Assembly (NCBI GenBank): GCA_023653785.1
Contig: JAMKCH010002916.1
Location: forward strand, 62,001 to 126,000
DNA: 64,000 nt
Source of the DNA: Ophioderma brevispina
Lineage: Eukaryota; Echinodermata; Ophiuroidea; Amphilepidida; Ophiodermatidae
Direction of reading: 5' to 3'
In this document: positions 13,126-24,759 of the stretch, in pieces
Layout of the letters: every line of letters starts with the position of its first letter
Position numbering within the stretch: the stretch's first letter is position 1
Translations under genes and position numbers: made by a program
Notes under the pieces: generated by a model
Seen by the model: only the letters and a program-made list of their open reading frames with translations
Told to the model about the DNA's origin: nothing
Database searches by the model: none

Positions 13126-13339
13126 AGTTGAAAGAGGATGAAAGCTTATGGTCAAGGGTCAAAGCTGAAGCAGATTGTCAAAGTAGTCCACACCAGAAGA
13201 GCGTGTGATCCCCCATCCCAACACCAAACCCCGGTTACTAAGGAGGTTTATATTAAGAAAAGGTATAGGTTAAGGTTATTTTGTAAAGCTGAGTATGTTC
13301 CAAATAGCAAAAATTGGTTGCCTAATTCGTGTTCCACCT

Positions 13340-13690
13340 GAAAACATCCACATATTTGAAATTTGCTTAAAAATGAAGGATAAGTCTGCAGAATTTTCAT
13401 AAGGGATCTTTTCCAAATGACCAAAAGGAAGAAAGCAGCAGTAGAAGAATATGAATCTCTATTCAATTGTGTACTGCACAGAGAGTGATGTCTAAAATAT
13501 CAGATTCTTATTAAGTTACTTTTAGTCCTATAAGCTGTAGGACATATTAGGATACTTATACTATAAAACAACAGATTTTGTATGTTGTTATTAGGTTGCT
13601 TTCAGTCTTATCACATGTTACAGACCTGATATTTTGATGATTTTTTTTTTCCAATTTCCTGATTTAGCAATCGCTGATAGTTCCTTTACA
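13340..13690 (+). mobile_element. Diverged copy of the 49937-50283 TTAA MITE
   Basis: Matches the 49937-50283 element in order: ATATTTGAAATTTGC, AAGGATAAGTCTGCAGAATT, a purine segment, ATTCAATTG, CAGATTCTTATTA, then a final GCTGATAGT end. The terminal TTAA is mutated here. The 72-residue minus frame over it is a shadow. Confidence 0.65.
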
Positions 13691-13699
13691 ATACCAACA

Positions 13700-15130
13700 A
13701 ATATTCTAAAATTACTGTAAGGTCAAAACAGCACTCTACTCTCCGGTATGTAGATTGTTGAACTGTGACAAAAATATGAAAGAAAGAATGAATTGATATT
13801 TGGCCTATGTGGAATATATCAGGGCGATTCCTGTCTTGTAGGAAAAACTGCCTTAAAGTCAAGAATCTAAGGGATTGTTAGCACATTCTTACCCCAGTCA
13901 AGGTAATGCACAACAGCAGGTTTTCCCATCATCCCTCAGGGTAGCAAACAAGACACAACCCCGCTTTTTCTTTCTCTCCACCACGACCATCCAAATGTCA
14001 GGTAATCAGGGGCTCGTGTCACGGTTCTGTTCCAATTAGAGCGTCGTAACTGAAGCCGTGGAGGTTTCACGCCAGAGGCAACGGTGGTGGCATTGCCCAG
14101 TTTGTGGCAATTATTTTTGATTTGATATTTGTAGGGGACTTGTAGTTTTGCTTGTTGCGCACAGTTTCGAGCGGGATAAATAGTTTTTTGGTGAATGGAA
14201 CTTGGGCCAAGAGTGGCAGGGGCTTATAAGGAGGGGTTATTAACCTCAGATGAATATGTTTTGGAGAGAATGAAATAAGTTGATTGGTTTTGAAAGTTGG
14301 GATGGAAGTAACATCAGATACACAATGATACTGGAGGAAAAGTGAAATTAGTGCAAAACTTGTTCAATTTTGTTAAACTTTTGGTGTATTTTTTTTTCTC
14401 GGGAGAGTAGGAACCCTTGACATTTTTTAATGAAATTGCATTTTGTCAATTTTGACAAGCTTTGATGTAAATTGGACTGATTTTGGATTGAACTGTAACC
14501 CTCCCGTATATACCATGAATCTCTTGGATACAACTTGTTTTTTTATACAGTACAGTACAGTAATGAATACCCACAGTGAAATGCATTGTGGGATTGATCT
14601 AAATCCTCTTCTGGAGTAATTTGGTTTGACATATACACAAAAAGGCCTTGTCTGTTTCACCCATGTCTATGACTGTAACTGACACCTCAATATGGACCAT
14701 TTTGATGAAATTTGCACATTGGTGTCAGTAGTCGAGGAGCTATGGGGTTGTGTGATAAACCAACATTTTCCATATTTTATAGAAATTATAAGCAGATTAA
14801 ACCAAGATCTTTTATTGCCAATAGAGTATTTCAGGTGTGGGAAGAAGATTTGAGCAGATCGGCCACATTCCAATTCTTTAATTTGCCAGACAGTTGAGTA
14901 AGTTTTTGACTTATTCGTATCATGGGAAACTTTTCCAAGGACTGGTGTAAGTTTTGTATCATATATACCTGATTACACGCTTCCTATGGAATCATTTGTT
15001 TGCAGTGGGGACAACTTTTCAATAAAGCACTGCACTTCATTCATTTTTGTTGTGTAACTCATCAACCTGGTGCTATACAAGCAAAACTGTAGTCACCCAG
15101 AGTTAATTTGTTATTATCAAACTTGTTATC
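13700..15130. other. No gene recognised
   Basis: Unique-looking sequence. 13890-14130 is less AT-rich and freer of repeats than its surroundings, but has no frame of note. Confidence 0.4.
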
Positions 15131-15300
15131 AATTTTGTCAAAAATGTCAAAATTATGCATTTTGATTACCTTATGCAGAATCAGCATGAAAAATGCATTC
15201 AAATGAGTCCAAACAAGCCTAGTCTTAGGTCAGTAGGTTTTGAGATGGCTTCCCAAATGACATGCAGTCATTTAAGAAGCCATCTTAAAAGCAACTGATT
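15130..15300 (+). repeat. Dispersed repeat ending in a 70 bp hairpin
   Basis: 15229-15298 folds on itself: GAGATGGCTTCCCAAATGAC pairs with the AAGAAGCCATCTTAAAAG side. The left flank (CCAAACAAGCCTAGTCTTAG) recurs inverted at about 28217-28240, beside a similar hairpin, so this is a dispersed family. Confidence 0.7.
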
Positions 15301-15309
15301 TTATGTTTT

Positions 15310-15940
15310 TACATATACATAAGCTGCCACAGGGTTAGCTATAGTCGCCATCACAATTCCTTTTCTGAAATAGGCGCCTACATAAAAATATACGTACGTG
15401 AGAGTTGCTGCGTGTATAACACGCATCTATGTATTTCCTTTGTGCGTTGTCATGGTTCTGTTTGGTGGGAATGCTGGCGTAGTCTTGACGCAGAGAAAAG
15501 GAATTATGACGGAGAGTATAGCAGTTGTATTCACCAGTTCTTACTGGCTACTTGGGTGTTATGATTTGTTTGTTTGCCGTTACGACATTTATGGTTTATA
15601 GCTTTCCAACAAAGCATGATATATCCCGTCTACATAACTGGAAAATTCGTGGCTGTCGGTCAACAGTGTAATCATGTCTTGTCTTGTGCGTTTGTTTGTA
15701 TGTATTTTTGGTGCCTCTGCTACCAGTTCAAGGCCCAATGGACTGTAAGCAAACAAACATTCATCAGTCCATATGGTTATTTATTTTGTTTAGAGAAGTG
15801 GAATTGATCCCACAGTTTCGATCAGGCAAGATGTTTTTTTAAGATAAAGTAAATAAATTAACAATGTTTCTGGGATTATTTGCAGTCAGAAACCTTGTGG
15901 TCATGAAATATTGTACTGGGGTTATGATTAATAGCGATTG
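15310..15940. other. No gene recognised
   Basis: Two overlapping short frames (15398-15601 and 15574-15807) encode hydrophobic, Cys-rich peptides without a known domain. No supporting splice or family signal. Confidence 0.35.
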
Positions 15941-15945
15941 GAATG

Positions 15946-16133
15946 GGATTGGTGGGTGGGCTGGAAGGGGGGTGATTGGGTGAGATGGAGATGTGGCAGT
16001 TAGATGGAGTGGAGGATGGTAGGGTGGAGTGAGGATTGGGTGGGGGTTGATGGCTGAAGGTATGGTGGGGTGGGGGGGAGGTAGTGGGTGGGGGGGAAAA
16101 GGTGATTGGTAACATTTTGGTTGGGGGGGTTGG
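15946..16133. repeat. G-rich tract with quadruplex potential
   Basis: Very G-rich, C-poor plus strand with repeated GGGTGG, GGATGG and GGGTGGGGG blocks. Several groups of four G runs lie within 30-40 bases. The 91-residue Pro/Ser/Thr frame on the minus strand (15876-16151) is a product of this composition. Confidence 0.85.
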
Positions 16134-16139
16134 AGGAGC

Positions 16140-19100
16140 TATAAGTTTCATCTCAATGTAGAGTTATTCAAATTCAGGCTAACATAATCAACAGATGGTG
16201 AGAGAAGATGAGGAGATCGGGAATTAAGGGCCCCATATCTATAATTCCTGTATGATAATTTGTGTGTTGGAGAATTCCTCCATGCATGTAAGCCTGATGC
16301 AGTAGTCATATAATTTCAAAAGATTGTTTCCTTACTGTGTGTTTAGGTGTGAGGGGAGACAAGCAAACCCAAAGGATAGATCCTAGTAGGAAATGTATAT
16401 GCAGAAGTTTTTCAAGACTTAATTCCAGACATTTGTGTCCCTTCCAAGTTAAACATTGCCATACAAGATTGAACTTAAAGATTATTAAAGGTTGCTGCAA
16501 CAAGAGATTTCCATAATATGAAAATTTGATTTTTGAACCAATTGTAAAGTTTTTATCCAAATGTCCACATGTGAAAGGGTTCAGCTGAAAAATATTTCTT
16601 TGGTACAAAAATTGTGAATGAAATTTCTAATTTCGTATAGGAGCAAATATAAATTCAGCCTAGATTTATATTGAAATAAACAAATAAAATGCACTTCCTT
16701 CTTTTCACTTTCAAGGGGCATTTCTGTAAACAACGGACAAGGTAAGGAATCTATTGGGGATCTTAATCTATATGAATATGGATGCCCCAAAATCTCTCGT
16801 CTGCACCTTTAAAGTTCAGTATATGCAGTAGTAATTTCATTTTTTAAGTCAATAGTGTATTTAGAAAAAATTCACCCTCTTTTGTGATTTCAGGTTACTC
16901 TGCATGAGTGGATGTGACATCATTGCCAGCAGGCAAAGCAGTCGACCTGCAGGCAACAATGTGATCAAAACTTGTCAGCCGTCAGGGTTTTCAAACTAGC
17001 CAAATGCAATCAATATGCAGAGAGTAGTTTCAACAGAAGGACAAGGCACTAGTTGGCTAATAAGAATGTTATATCATCTGTAAGGTTATCTAATTATGTC
17101 CAGGACACTGTCGCTCACCAGTCTACCTGGTCTACCTAGGCCTAGGAGTTACTACCACAATTGCTCTTGGAGCACCCTGTTTCTACTGCATGATAGATAG
17201 CAACTAATAATGAACTGTTGCCTTTGGACTACTCTGCCATATTATGCAACATACTTATTCTCTCATTGCTTACTTAAAACCATTATGTTACCTACCATGA
17301 TTTCATTTCTGTTAACGGAGACTGACGACCCCGGTGTACACACATTATATTATGTTTTATAATGTTATTGCACGATTGTCATGAATCTCTGCCCCAGAGT
17401 TCCCTAGTGTTACAAGGAGAACCAGTAAGCGGATGATAGCACGGGGACCGATACTTTTAGTGCTACGGCGTTCATGCCGAGTTTGCGTCTAGATGTGGCA
17501 GACCAGGGCATTGGCCCTCAACAAACACTTGCAATAGGCGGGCTACCAAACAAAAAAGTATTGAAAGCTTTTAAAATAACAAAAAATATTTAAGAAAATA
17601 ATGAAATTATTACTATTTGTATTGTGTACTCCAGAATTGTAATTCTTATTGATATTATGTATAAATTAACAAGTTTTTTGATTGGTTAGTTAAAAAATAG
17701 AGGCTCTACGTAATACCATTAATAGGCAAGCCATTTTGGAAGCTTCTTAATTAGTTTTATTTATATTAAGATCGTCGAATTTGCAAATTGTTAAACCTAT
17801 ACTTCATATCTTTGCTATTTCCAATGTGGATCTATAGTGAATTTTCGTTTATCATCAGGATTGTGGCAGATATAAGAGAGTGCTTGCCAATGGCAGGGGG
17901 TGAATATTCCCCCAAAATACATACATGTTGCAAAAGGCAATGGGAGCAAATACTGTTAATGGAAAGTTTTTAACTTTCACATTTTGCAATCATCTGTGTG
18001 TGTTTTATTTTTTCTCTCGGTTTCATTGTCATGGGACCTTATCACTCTTTTCTTTGCTGCGGCTAGTGTGCCCATTCTGGTTGGAATTTTTCTTGTTTCC
18101 CCACTCCCTTGCTCCCTGGTATTGTCTTGTGCATTGTTTTGACTCCAGTCTCAAGCCAATTCCGCTCTCGGCCCACGCAGATAATATAATGTGGGTCCCA
18201 TCAGATATAGTAACTACAGGATCGTGTGTGGGATTATAGTAGGTAGACTAGGGTTACTGCATCTGCAGAAGGTGCTACATTGCAGTGGCATTGCGGTTAG
18301 AGCAGGGGGCTTTGGGGTGAAAGGTTATTTCCGGGTTAGTCTACATGAGTGGACCTTTCTTCCTTCTAACATACTCTAGAAAAATGTATGGTAGGGATGA
18401 GAAGTTCCTAATGCATGAGCCGGCGGAATGGGCCCATCCATCAAGAATTTTCTAACCTGTACATTTAACCTTCACAGTATTTTGCTTTGAAAGCAAGGAA
18501 GTCCACTCACGTAGGACTAACCCTGGTTTTAAACCCAGGTTCTAAAGTTAGACCCTTTTCATCGAAATACCAGGCCATATGCTTTAGTAAATAGTAATTG
18601 TAAAAGTGAGTGTAATAACATTGTAGTCTCTCTTAAGACTCAACATTATTCATGATCGTATAAGAAACACCTGGGGTAAAAAGATATATTTTGGGCCTGT
18701 TATTTAAAACTAGAAATGAAGTCCAAATAAATGATTAAAATATTAAGCACCATGCCAAATTTGTTGAAGTCATTTGTAAATATTTATTTAGAGGAATAAG
18801 TTCCATTTTCTCAAACTGGGGGGAGGGGGGTGATTTTGTCTAATCAGACGGAAAGAACCTCCTTAAGAAGGATGAGCTACTTCTAGACGTTACCCGGCCC
18901 ATTTTAAGCAATGAAAGTTCTCATCAATGGAAATCCCTTCTTTAGCCTTAAGCTGTATGAAGCAGAAATCAAATTTTCCATTTCAATCTTAGTTATATTT
19001 ATATCTTGATTTCCTTTGTGAGTCCAGTACATTTCCCTTTTCACCTCTCATGTGATGTAAAACACGTAAAATTATGCCCTTTTGAAAAGTCAATAACTCA

Positions 19101-19490
19101 ATATATTTATGTTTTCTTTTATTTGGTTGAAATCAGGTAACTGAAGAGCCAACGTTACGGAATCCCTTTCCCCGTGGGGATGGCTAAATAGTTTATACTG
19201 GATGCAAGACATGGTTTTTGTTCCCTAGATCCAGACAAAGATGAGAGGATCACTCTTGGCTGAGGCGGCGGCCTGCCACAGAGTCAGGGATACTGTTGCA
19301 GAGATGTGTCTGTCCGAGAGGCTTTAACTCAAACACTACTGCTGTGGTTCGGGGGCTATTTTAGTTGTGACCAGTCTAGAAATGGGTAACTATTCAGTGC
19401 TGAATCATGGCACTGGGTGATCAAAAACATGGCTGGTTTATGTTCACATAGATTCTCTTATTGTGGCAGCCATTTTGTTGCCTGATTTTT
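16140..19490. other. No gene recognised
   Basis: AT-rich intergenic or intronic type sequence. Frames of 60-104 residues (for example 16306-16608 minus and 17925-18239 plus) show no domain. No repeat with clear ends was found by eye. Confidence 0.35.
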
Positions 19491-19497
19491 ATTTTCT

Positions 19498-19860
19498 TTA
19501 TATGGGAAAGTTGTCGAGGGTGTGGCTAGCATGGATGGGGCTAAACCCACCCGAGAGTATACTCAGCATGTGATGGTAGATACTGATAGTGAATCGGGTC
19601 CTAAAAGCCGACGTAAGTGCATGCTGCCGAGTCCATCGCGAGCTTGTTGTGGGGTTTTGAAAACAAACTGTGGCCGAGAATGAAATGGAAACCCGCCACC
19701 TTTGCGGTGCGGCCGATGGGGACTTGTGCACTCGGAGAGTGTGTATGTTGTTATTTCTCTGGTTGCATGTTGTAGCAGCAGAAATGTCATCACTACAAAT
19801 AGACCGGCGGTTTTTGTTAGCAACTTTGGGACATTTGCGAGTTTGTTGATCCGATAATAG
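19498..19860. other. CpG-rich segment
   Basis: CG dinucleotides are clearly denser here than in neighbouring kilobases. Two overlapping minus-strand frames (19498-19731 and 19563-19823) span it. The second has a hydrophobic N-terminus (MTFLLLQ from its first true ATG), but no family is recognised. It may be a first exon, a promoter-like segment or chance. Confidence 0.3.
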
Positions 19861-19869
19861 AATGGCTAT

Positions 19870-21600
19870 CTTGGTAATAACCAGGTCACGTTATGGCTGT
19901 GTGTGCATCGATTGGATGTCAGATACAGGCCTAGAATCTGGGTGGATTAGAATGCCCATTTGGAGGGTTTTATTGTACTGGAGTCCCAGATGACAATAAA
20001 CATAGTTTGAATTATCTGGGTCATGCTTTTGATGAGCAAAGGTATTGTCAGCAAATATTGTCCTTTTTTCCCCTTAATGATGAAAACTTTTGGACAAGAG
20101 TTGAATTTACCAAACGCCAGAGTTAAAATAGGCTATACCAAGTTCATATGTCATATTGAATTTTAAATGTCTAAACGGTGTCAGTCTCTCCGCATTGTAT
20201 GGCTAAAATCAGCCAAACCAAATTTTTAGGTCTCTTCACGCAAAATTGACATAGTTTCTGAACCCAAAGTCTGAAAGACACCAAATAAAAATCTTCTGAT
20301 AGCCTGTTTATCCCTGTAAACAACCAAAGCAAACATTCAAGGAAAAAAAATCTTTCCTGAATGTAGGGTTTTTATTGACTCACACTGTATTTTGGCCCAA
20401 ACCATACCAGTGTGGTCTTTGCTGGGCCCCAGTGCCTTAGATCCCCCAAAATATGGTTTCCCAACCCCCATCCATATTTTCACCACTTTATTCTTATGTA
20501 TTTCCTTTTTTTTTACATTTTTGAATTTCTAACGCCTCAATAAATTTTGCGAAGGAACCCACTAAATTGGGTTCTTTTGAGGTAATAAAATAGAAACAAA
20601 GGGTTTGCAAATATATCATCTTTGAGATCGTAATGTATCTGTGGCCCAAAAAATTCAAATGATGCCATTATTTTGGAAGTTCCTCAAACATTGGACAAAT
20701 TATTTTTATCACCTATAAATATGATACTGCAGTATCCTTAATTTCTTAAATGACTGCATGAGATGTGTATGTTATTGTGTCCAAATATTGTTTTTTGTGT
20801 GTGTGACTGTGACACAATTCTTTTAGCAGTTGGACTAAAATTTCAAGACACAGCAACTGAAGTTGTTGCTAAAAATACTACATCACTTTTGACCAAGGAT
20901 CTTACAAGGTTTTCTAGTCAAATTTAACTGGAAAATCTTATAAATTTGACCAGAATCTTGTCAAACTTGACCAGAACGTGTTCAAACTTGACCATATTCT
21001 GGTCAAATGTTTTGACTATAGAAACCGCATAAGATCGTATTTAACGAGGTATTTTTAAGAGTGATATTTAATGAAATATTGTAGGGAACTGTGATGATGA
21101 ATTTGATAACAAAATGCGAAACTGCTGTACACCTTGGAGATAGAGGTCACATCATCTCAGCCGGGCTCACATAACCCAGTAGTCATCTATCGGCGACCAT
21201 CTTGACATGGAAAGTCAATTTACTAAGGAAACTGATCCATGTTCTTATCTGTGTTTGTTTGTCTTTGCTGCAACCCAGCTCTGGTATTAGCAGGTAACTG
21301 CCGCCACAGTTGGCTTCTCAAGAATTTCACCACATGCACGTAATTTTACACAATTGGACAAGATCACAACGGCAATTAAATTTGGCCAATTAAAAATGTA
21401 TACTTGGGGGTTTTGATGTATAGGGTGGTTTTGAATGCTTGACAAAGAGTAGCGTCCATATAATGCACCCTTACATGAGACAAAATTTCAATTCCGTCAC
21501 GAAAACTTTCAATTTTTAAACATTTAACAATTTTTACCAAAAAAAATCTATATTTGAGAAATAAAAGGTAAACAAATGTAACTTTTTCACACAGGAGGTA
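19870..21600. other. No gene; short TTGACCAGAA-type repeats at 20930-21010
   Basis: At 20930-21010, four variants of a ~22 base unit containing TTGACCA follow one another, one partly inverted (TTCTGGTCAAA). The rest appears unique and AT-rich. Confidence 0.45.
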
Positions 21601-21612
21601 AACAAAAATCAT

Positions 21613-21860
21613 CATGTGATTGCAACAAGGTCATAAGTGCAATAGCTGCCATGTGATACATCTGTGTGCTGCCGTGTATTACGATAACTCTCAATTAATT
21701 TTTCCTTGAGTCAGTGGCTCTTGAAATGGTTCTTCAGGTCAGTCTGTCACCTTAAGAACCATTTCAAGAGTCACTGACCAAAGACTTGGCATAAGAGTAT
21801 GTTTGATGGAAATTCTGACAAATGGCAGCTATTGCACTTAGGCCTTGTTGCACTCACATG
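21613..21860 (+). mobile_element. Palindromic MITE (about 248 bp) with central hairpin
   Basis: The outer inverted repeat CATGTGATTGCAACAAGG pairs with the right end, then TAAGTGCAATAGCTGCCAT pairs with ATGGCAGCTATTGCACTTA. The centre (21710-21778) is a near-perfect hairpin built on CTCTTGAAATGGTTCTT. A second copy in the opposite orientation is at 51551-51792. Confidence 0.8.
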
Positions 21861-22204
21861 CCGATATACTCGCTACCGTTAAATTGAAACGCTGGCAATT
21901 CTTATTTCGACGTATTCTGTGTGGAGAAGAAATTGTCGTAATTTGAATTCCATTTTGTCTGAAAAAAATCACAACTTTTGAAAAAAAAGTATCCTCGATT
22001 TTGGTATGTGAAAGAGTCACGATTGATTCTGACAAGCCATTTTAATTTTGTTAATATTTTTTAAATTTATCATAGGCCATTGTGCCATTGTGTCTGGATC
22101 AAGACATTAAACACAAAAATGCTCTAGTTTCATAACAAAATATCATTGGTTTACTCATTTGGGGTATTTGTTAATTTGGAGGTAGGCTATGTGTATATGC
22201 CAAA

Positions 22205-22272
22205 ATTTGGTTTCGTCAACAAATTGAGGGTGCCCTTCCTAAGAAAATCTCTCAATGTCCCTTTAAGTAGCA
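22205..22272. mobile_element. Solitary TTAA-type MITE end
   Basis: ATTGAGGGTGCCC ... AAATCTCTCAATGTCCCT followed by TTAA resembles the right ends of the 1741-2097 and 26131-26487 elements. I could not find a matching left end nearby, so this is probably a fragment. Confidence 0.4.
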
Positions 22273-22714
22273 GCTGACATGATATCCATATACTACATGA
22301 CCTTAATGAGTGGACTCATAGCATTGGAATTTCCTCCCATATGTGTGTGACATGGATACCTTTTGTCGCCAAGGTGAGCCTTGGTGAGGTTTTTCCCCTT
22401 TTCAAGATTGGTTGTCCAGTTTGATTACATCTTGTAGGGAGAATTCTGAGCTTGTGATAGCCCTGGTATATAATGACACCACCTTTCATATTTTGCCCAA
22501 ATAATTTTGTCCAAAACAATTTTGTCCCATTTGGGCGAATTGGTCAGAATATAACTTATTTTTAGCCAATCAGCAATTTGGTATTAGAATCGTGCTTGGG
22601 TTGAAGAGAGCTAGGACAATTTCCAATACAACAGTACAAAAAATGGACTTTGATGAAAAAAAGGGGCGTGATTTGTTTACATTGTAAAGAAGTCACTGAT
22701 ATTGGCTTTAAACC

Positions 22715-22815
22715 AAACTTGAGTCATATGTGCAACATGGGATCCCTCGTTTGTTAGTGAGGTCAAAGGTTACATACCAAGGTTAAAGGTCATGTGAGGT
22801 CAAGTTGTAAGGTCA
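22715..22815 (+). repeat. Dispersed repeat with two AGGTCA-type direct repeats
   Basis: Shares the string GTGCAACATGGGATCCCTC with 41158-41175 and carries AGGTCAAAGGTTA (22760-22772) and AGGTTAAAGGTCA (22780-22792). These are one-mismatch DR1 nuclear-receptor half-site pairs. Confidence 0.75.
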
Positions 22816-23653
22816 GCTGAAAATGTAAAATTGATCTCTATTGAAAAGTTGAAGTTATTATTATTATTCATGGTTTATTAGTTATTGCATTGTAGCCCTA
22901 AGGCTAAATTACAGAAACATTTACATTAAAAAACTTAGGACCGCGATGTAGAGAGTGTTGAACCACCTACATGCTCCATTAATATGCAAAAAAGTCAAAA
23001 TTTTAAAAATTAATTTTTAGTTTTGTGATTTTGGAATCACTGATTGTGCCTTTAATTGGGGAAAAATAAGTTCTGTATTTTTCTGGGATCAAGAGTACAT
23101 CTCATTCAAAGTGCAAAATCTAGGAATAATATTTCCCCCAGTTCAGAATTTTTTGGTTGTGTCAAGGGAGCAGAATTCAGCAGCTGCAATTACTGAATGT
23201 ATGCGATCTGGGACTAGACAAGAGCATTGATTGATAGTAAACACAGTTAATACTTCCAGTGAATGTCTAATTCTTAAAAGACAATGTTCAACATTCACTC
23301 AACCGAACTAACCCAAGTACAAATTGAATTACAAATTAAATCAGATTTTTTTTCGAACACACGACTTACCAACCCAGGGGGTTCTTCAGAAGCTGTCGGC
23401 AGTCAGTTAGGCGCTGAGCAGATCGGAGACAAACCATTTCCAGAACAGATTTATGCAAAGAGGCATAGTTTACACTCTTATTTTGTAAAAAAAAGTGGTT
23501 TATGAGTTCCTCAAAATATTTTTGGGAATATCAACCAGGCCAGTAAAACAATTGTCCTTTGCAATGTAGCTAATATCAGACTTGAAGCAATAAACAGCAC
23601 ATATTTTGAGGATTGCCCCCAATTTTCAAAATTTTTGATTTTTGCACAGATGT

Positions 23654-24094
23654 GTTGGTAATGGTCTAGTAAACTATACCTTCAAATGGTAATTTCAAAA
23701 GTGCATATTTGTCATAAAAGAATCATTTTTTCATTAGAATGGCGATCCCCGATTATAATTTAATGGCAGAGCTGAAAATGCCAAATTTCTGCCCATCCAT
23801 TGTGAAATGGTGCCACCTCACAAAAATGACCACTAGCTTGAATATCCTGAACCAACGGAACAACTATTGGATGAGCGTAGACATGTACATGGCACTATTT
23901 CCTGGCTACTTCATATTGGAAGGACGTTTCCAGCAGCCACTGAATTGTCAGTATATATACGATATTAACTATCCTAATTACAAAATTCCTTCTTTTGAGA
24001 TTCATACACTAGACAAGTTTGAGCTTTACAATTCACAGGTATAGCTCAAGGAGCACAACTTATTTTGTGCTCCTGGACCACTTGTCATTGATGA
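23654..24094 (+). repeat. 441 bp duplication, copy 1
   Basis: Identical to 24316-24756 by eye except for two substitutions, both within the ATACGATATTAACTA region around 23957-23971. The copies lie in direct orientation on either side of a 221 base insert. Confidence 0.95.
23738..24038 (+). CDS. Putative internal exon, unknown protein (copy 1)
   Basis: A 301 base open stretch is preceded by a pyrimidine tract and acceptor (TTTTTTCATTAG|AATGG) and followed by CACAG|GTATAG, a plausible donor. From the ATG at 23739 it reads 100 residues to the donor. The composition looks coding: mixed residues, several Trp, Cys, Tyr and Pro, no low complexity. I do not recognise a domain. An in-frame stop just upstream and the TAG inside the donor mean it can only be coding as a spliced exon or a very short gene. 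In copy 2 one change is silent (Asn) and one is Tyr to Asp. No neighbouring exon was identified. Confidence 0.35.
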
Positions 24095-24315
24095 TGGGGG
24101 AGAAGTAGAGAACCGTCTTGTGGTCTCCCCTGTTAAGCTGCGTAGCGAAGCAAAGTTAAAACTGCGAACTCCTATGTCTGCAGGAAACCCACAGAGGAAT
24201 CAATAACCACCGCCCAACCATAGCAGGAATGGTCCTTGCCACCGAGAGACCACATCGACAATACGGAAGTGCTATATTTGTGAGAACAGGTACCGAAAAA
24301 AAAAAAAAAAAAAAA
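24095..24315 (+). mobile_element. LINE endonuclease fragment ending in poly(A)
   Basis: From about 24166 a frame reads LLCLQETHRG, then RPTIAGM, then RPHRQYGSAIFVR. This is the early catalytic part (QETH, with the metal-binding Glu) of the endonuclease domain of LINE-encoded proteins. It stops at a run of 20 A (24296-24315), and the rest of the endonuclease and the RT are absent. It lies exactly between two direct 441 base copies, as an insert would between target duplications. The first 65 bases are not recognised. Inactive. Confidence 0.8.
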
Positions 24316-24756
24316 GTTGGTAATGGTCTAGTAAACTATACCTTCAAATGGTAATTTCAAAAGTGCATATTTGTCATAAAAGAATCATTTTTTCATTAGA
24401 ATGGCGATCCCCGATTATAATTTAATGGCAGAGCTGAAAATGCCAAATTTCTGCCCATCCATTGTGAAATGGTGCCACCTCACAAAAATGACCACTAGCT
24501 TGAATATCCTGAACCAACGGAACAACTATTGGATGAGCGTAGACATGTACATGGCACTATTTCCTGGCTACTTCATATTGGAAGGACGTTTCCAGCAGCC
24601 ACTGAATTGTCAGTATATAGACGATATTAATTATCCTAATTACAAAATTCCTTCTTTTGAGATTCATACACTAGACAAGTTTGAGCTTTACAATTCACAG
24701 GTATAGCTCAAGGAGCACAACTTATTTTGTGCTCCTGGACCACTTGTCATTGATGA
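24316..24756 (+). repeat. 441 bp duplication, copy 2
   Basis: Begins directly after the poly(A) run and ends where normal flanking sequence resumes (AATCTCATGTG). Two substitutions separate it from copy 1. After the putative exon both copies carry a small hairpin, AGGAGCACAA / TTGTGCTCCT. Confidence 0.95.
24400..24700 (+). CDS. Putative internal exon, unknown protein (copy 2)
   Basis: Second copy of the exon-like stretch with the same acceptor and donor. The frame is intact over 100 residues, differing by Asp for Tyr at about residue 73. If the duplication is an assembly artefact, only one of the two exists in the genome. Confidence 0.33.
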
Positions 24757-24759
24757 AAT

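Noticed and set aside
12823..13162. Arg/Glu-rich and Ser/Pro/Phe-rich frames
   Set aside because: Products of the polypurine tract.
19563..19823. Possible secreted peptide precursor (hydrophobic start, dibasic sites)
   Set aside because: The listed start is TTG, not ATG. From the first ATG the hydrophobic stretch is too short for a confident signal peptide, and no family or splice support is seen.
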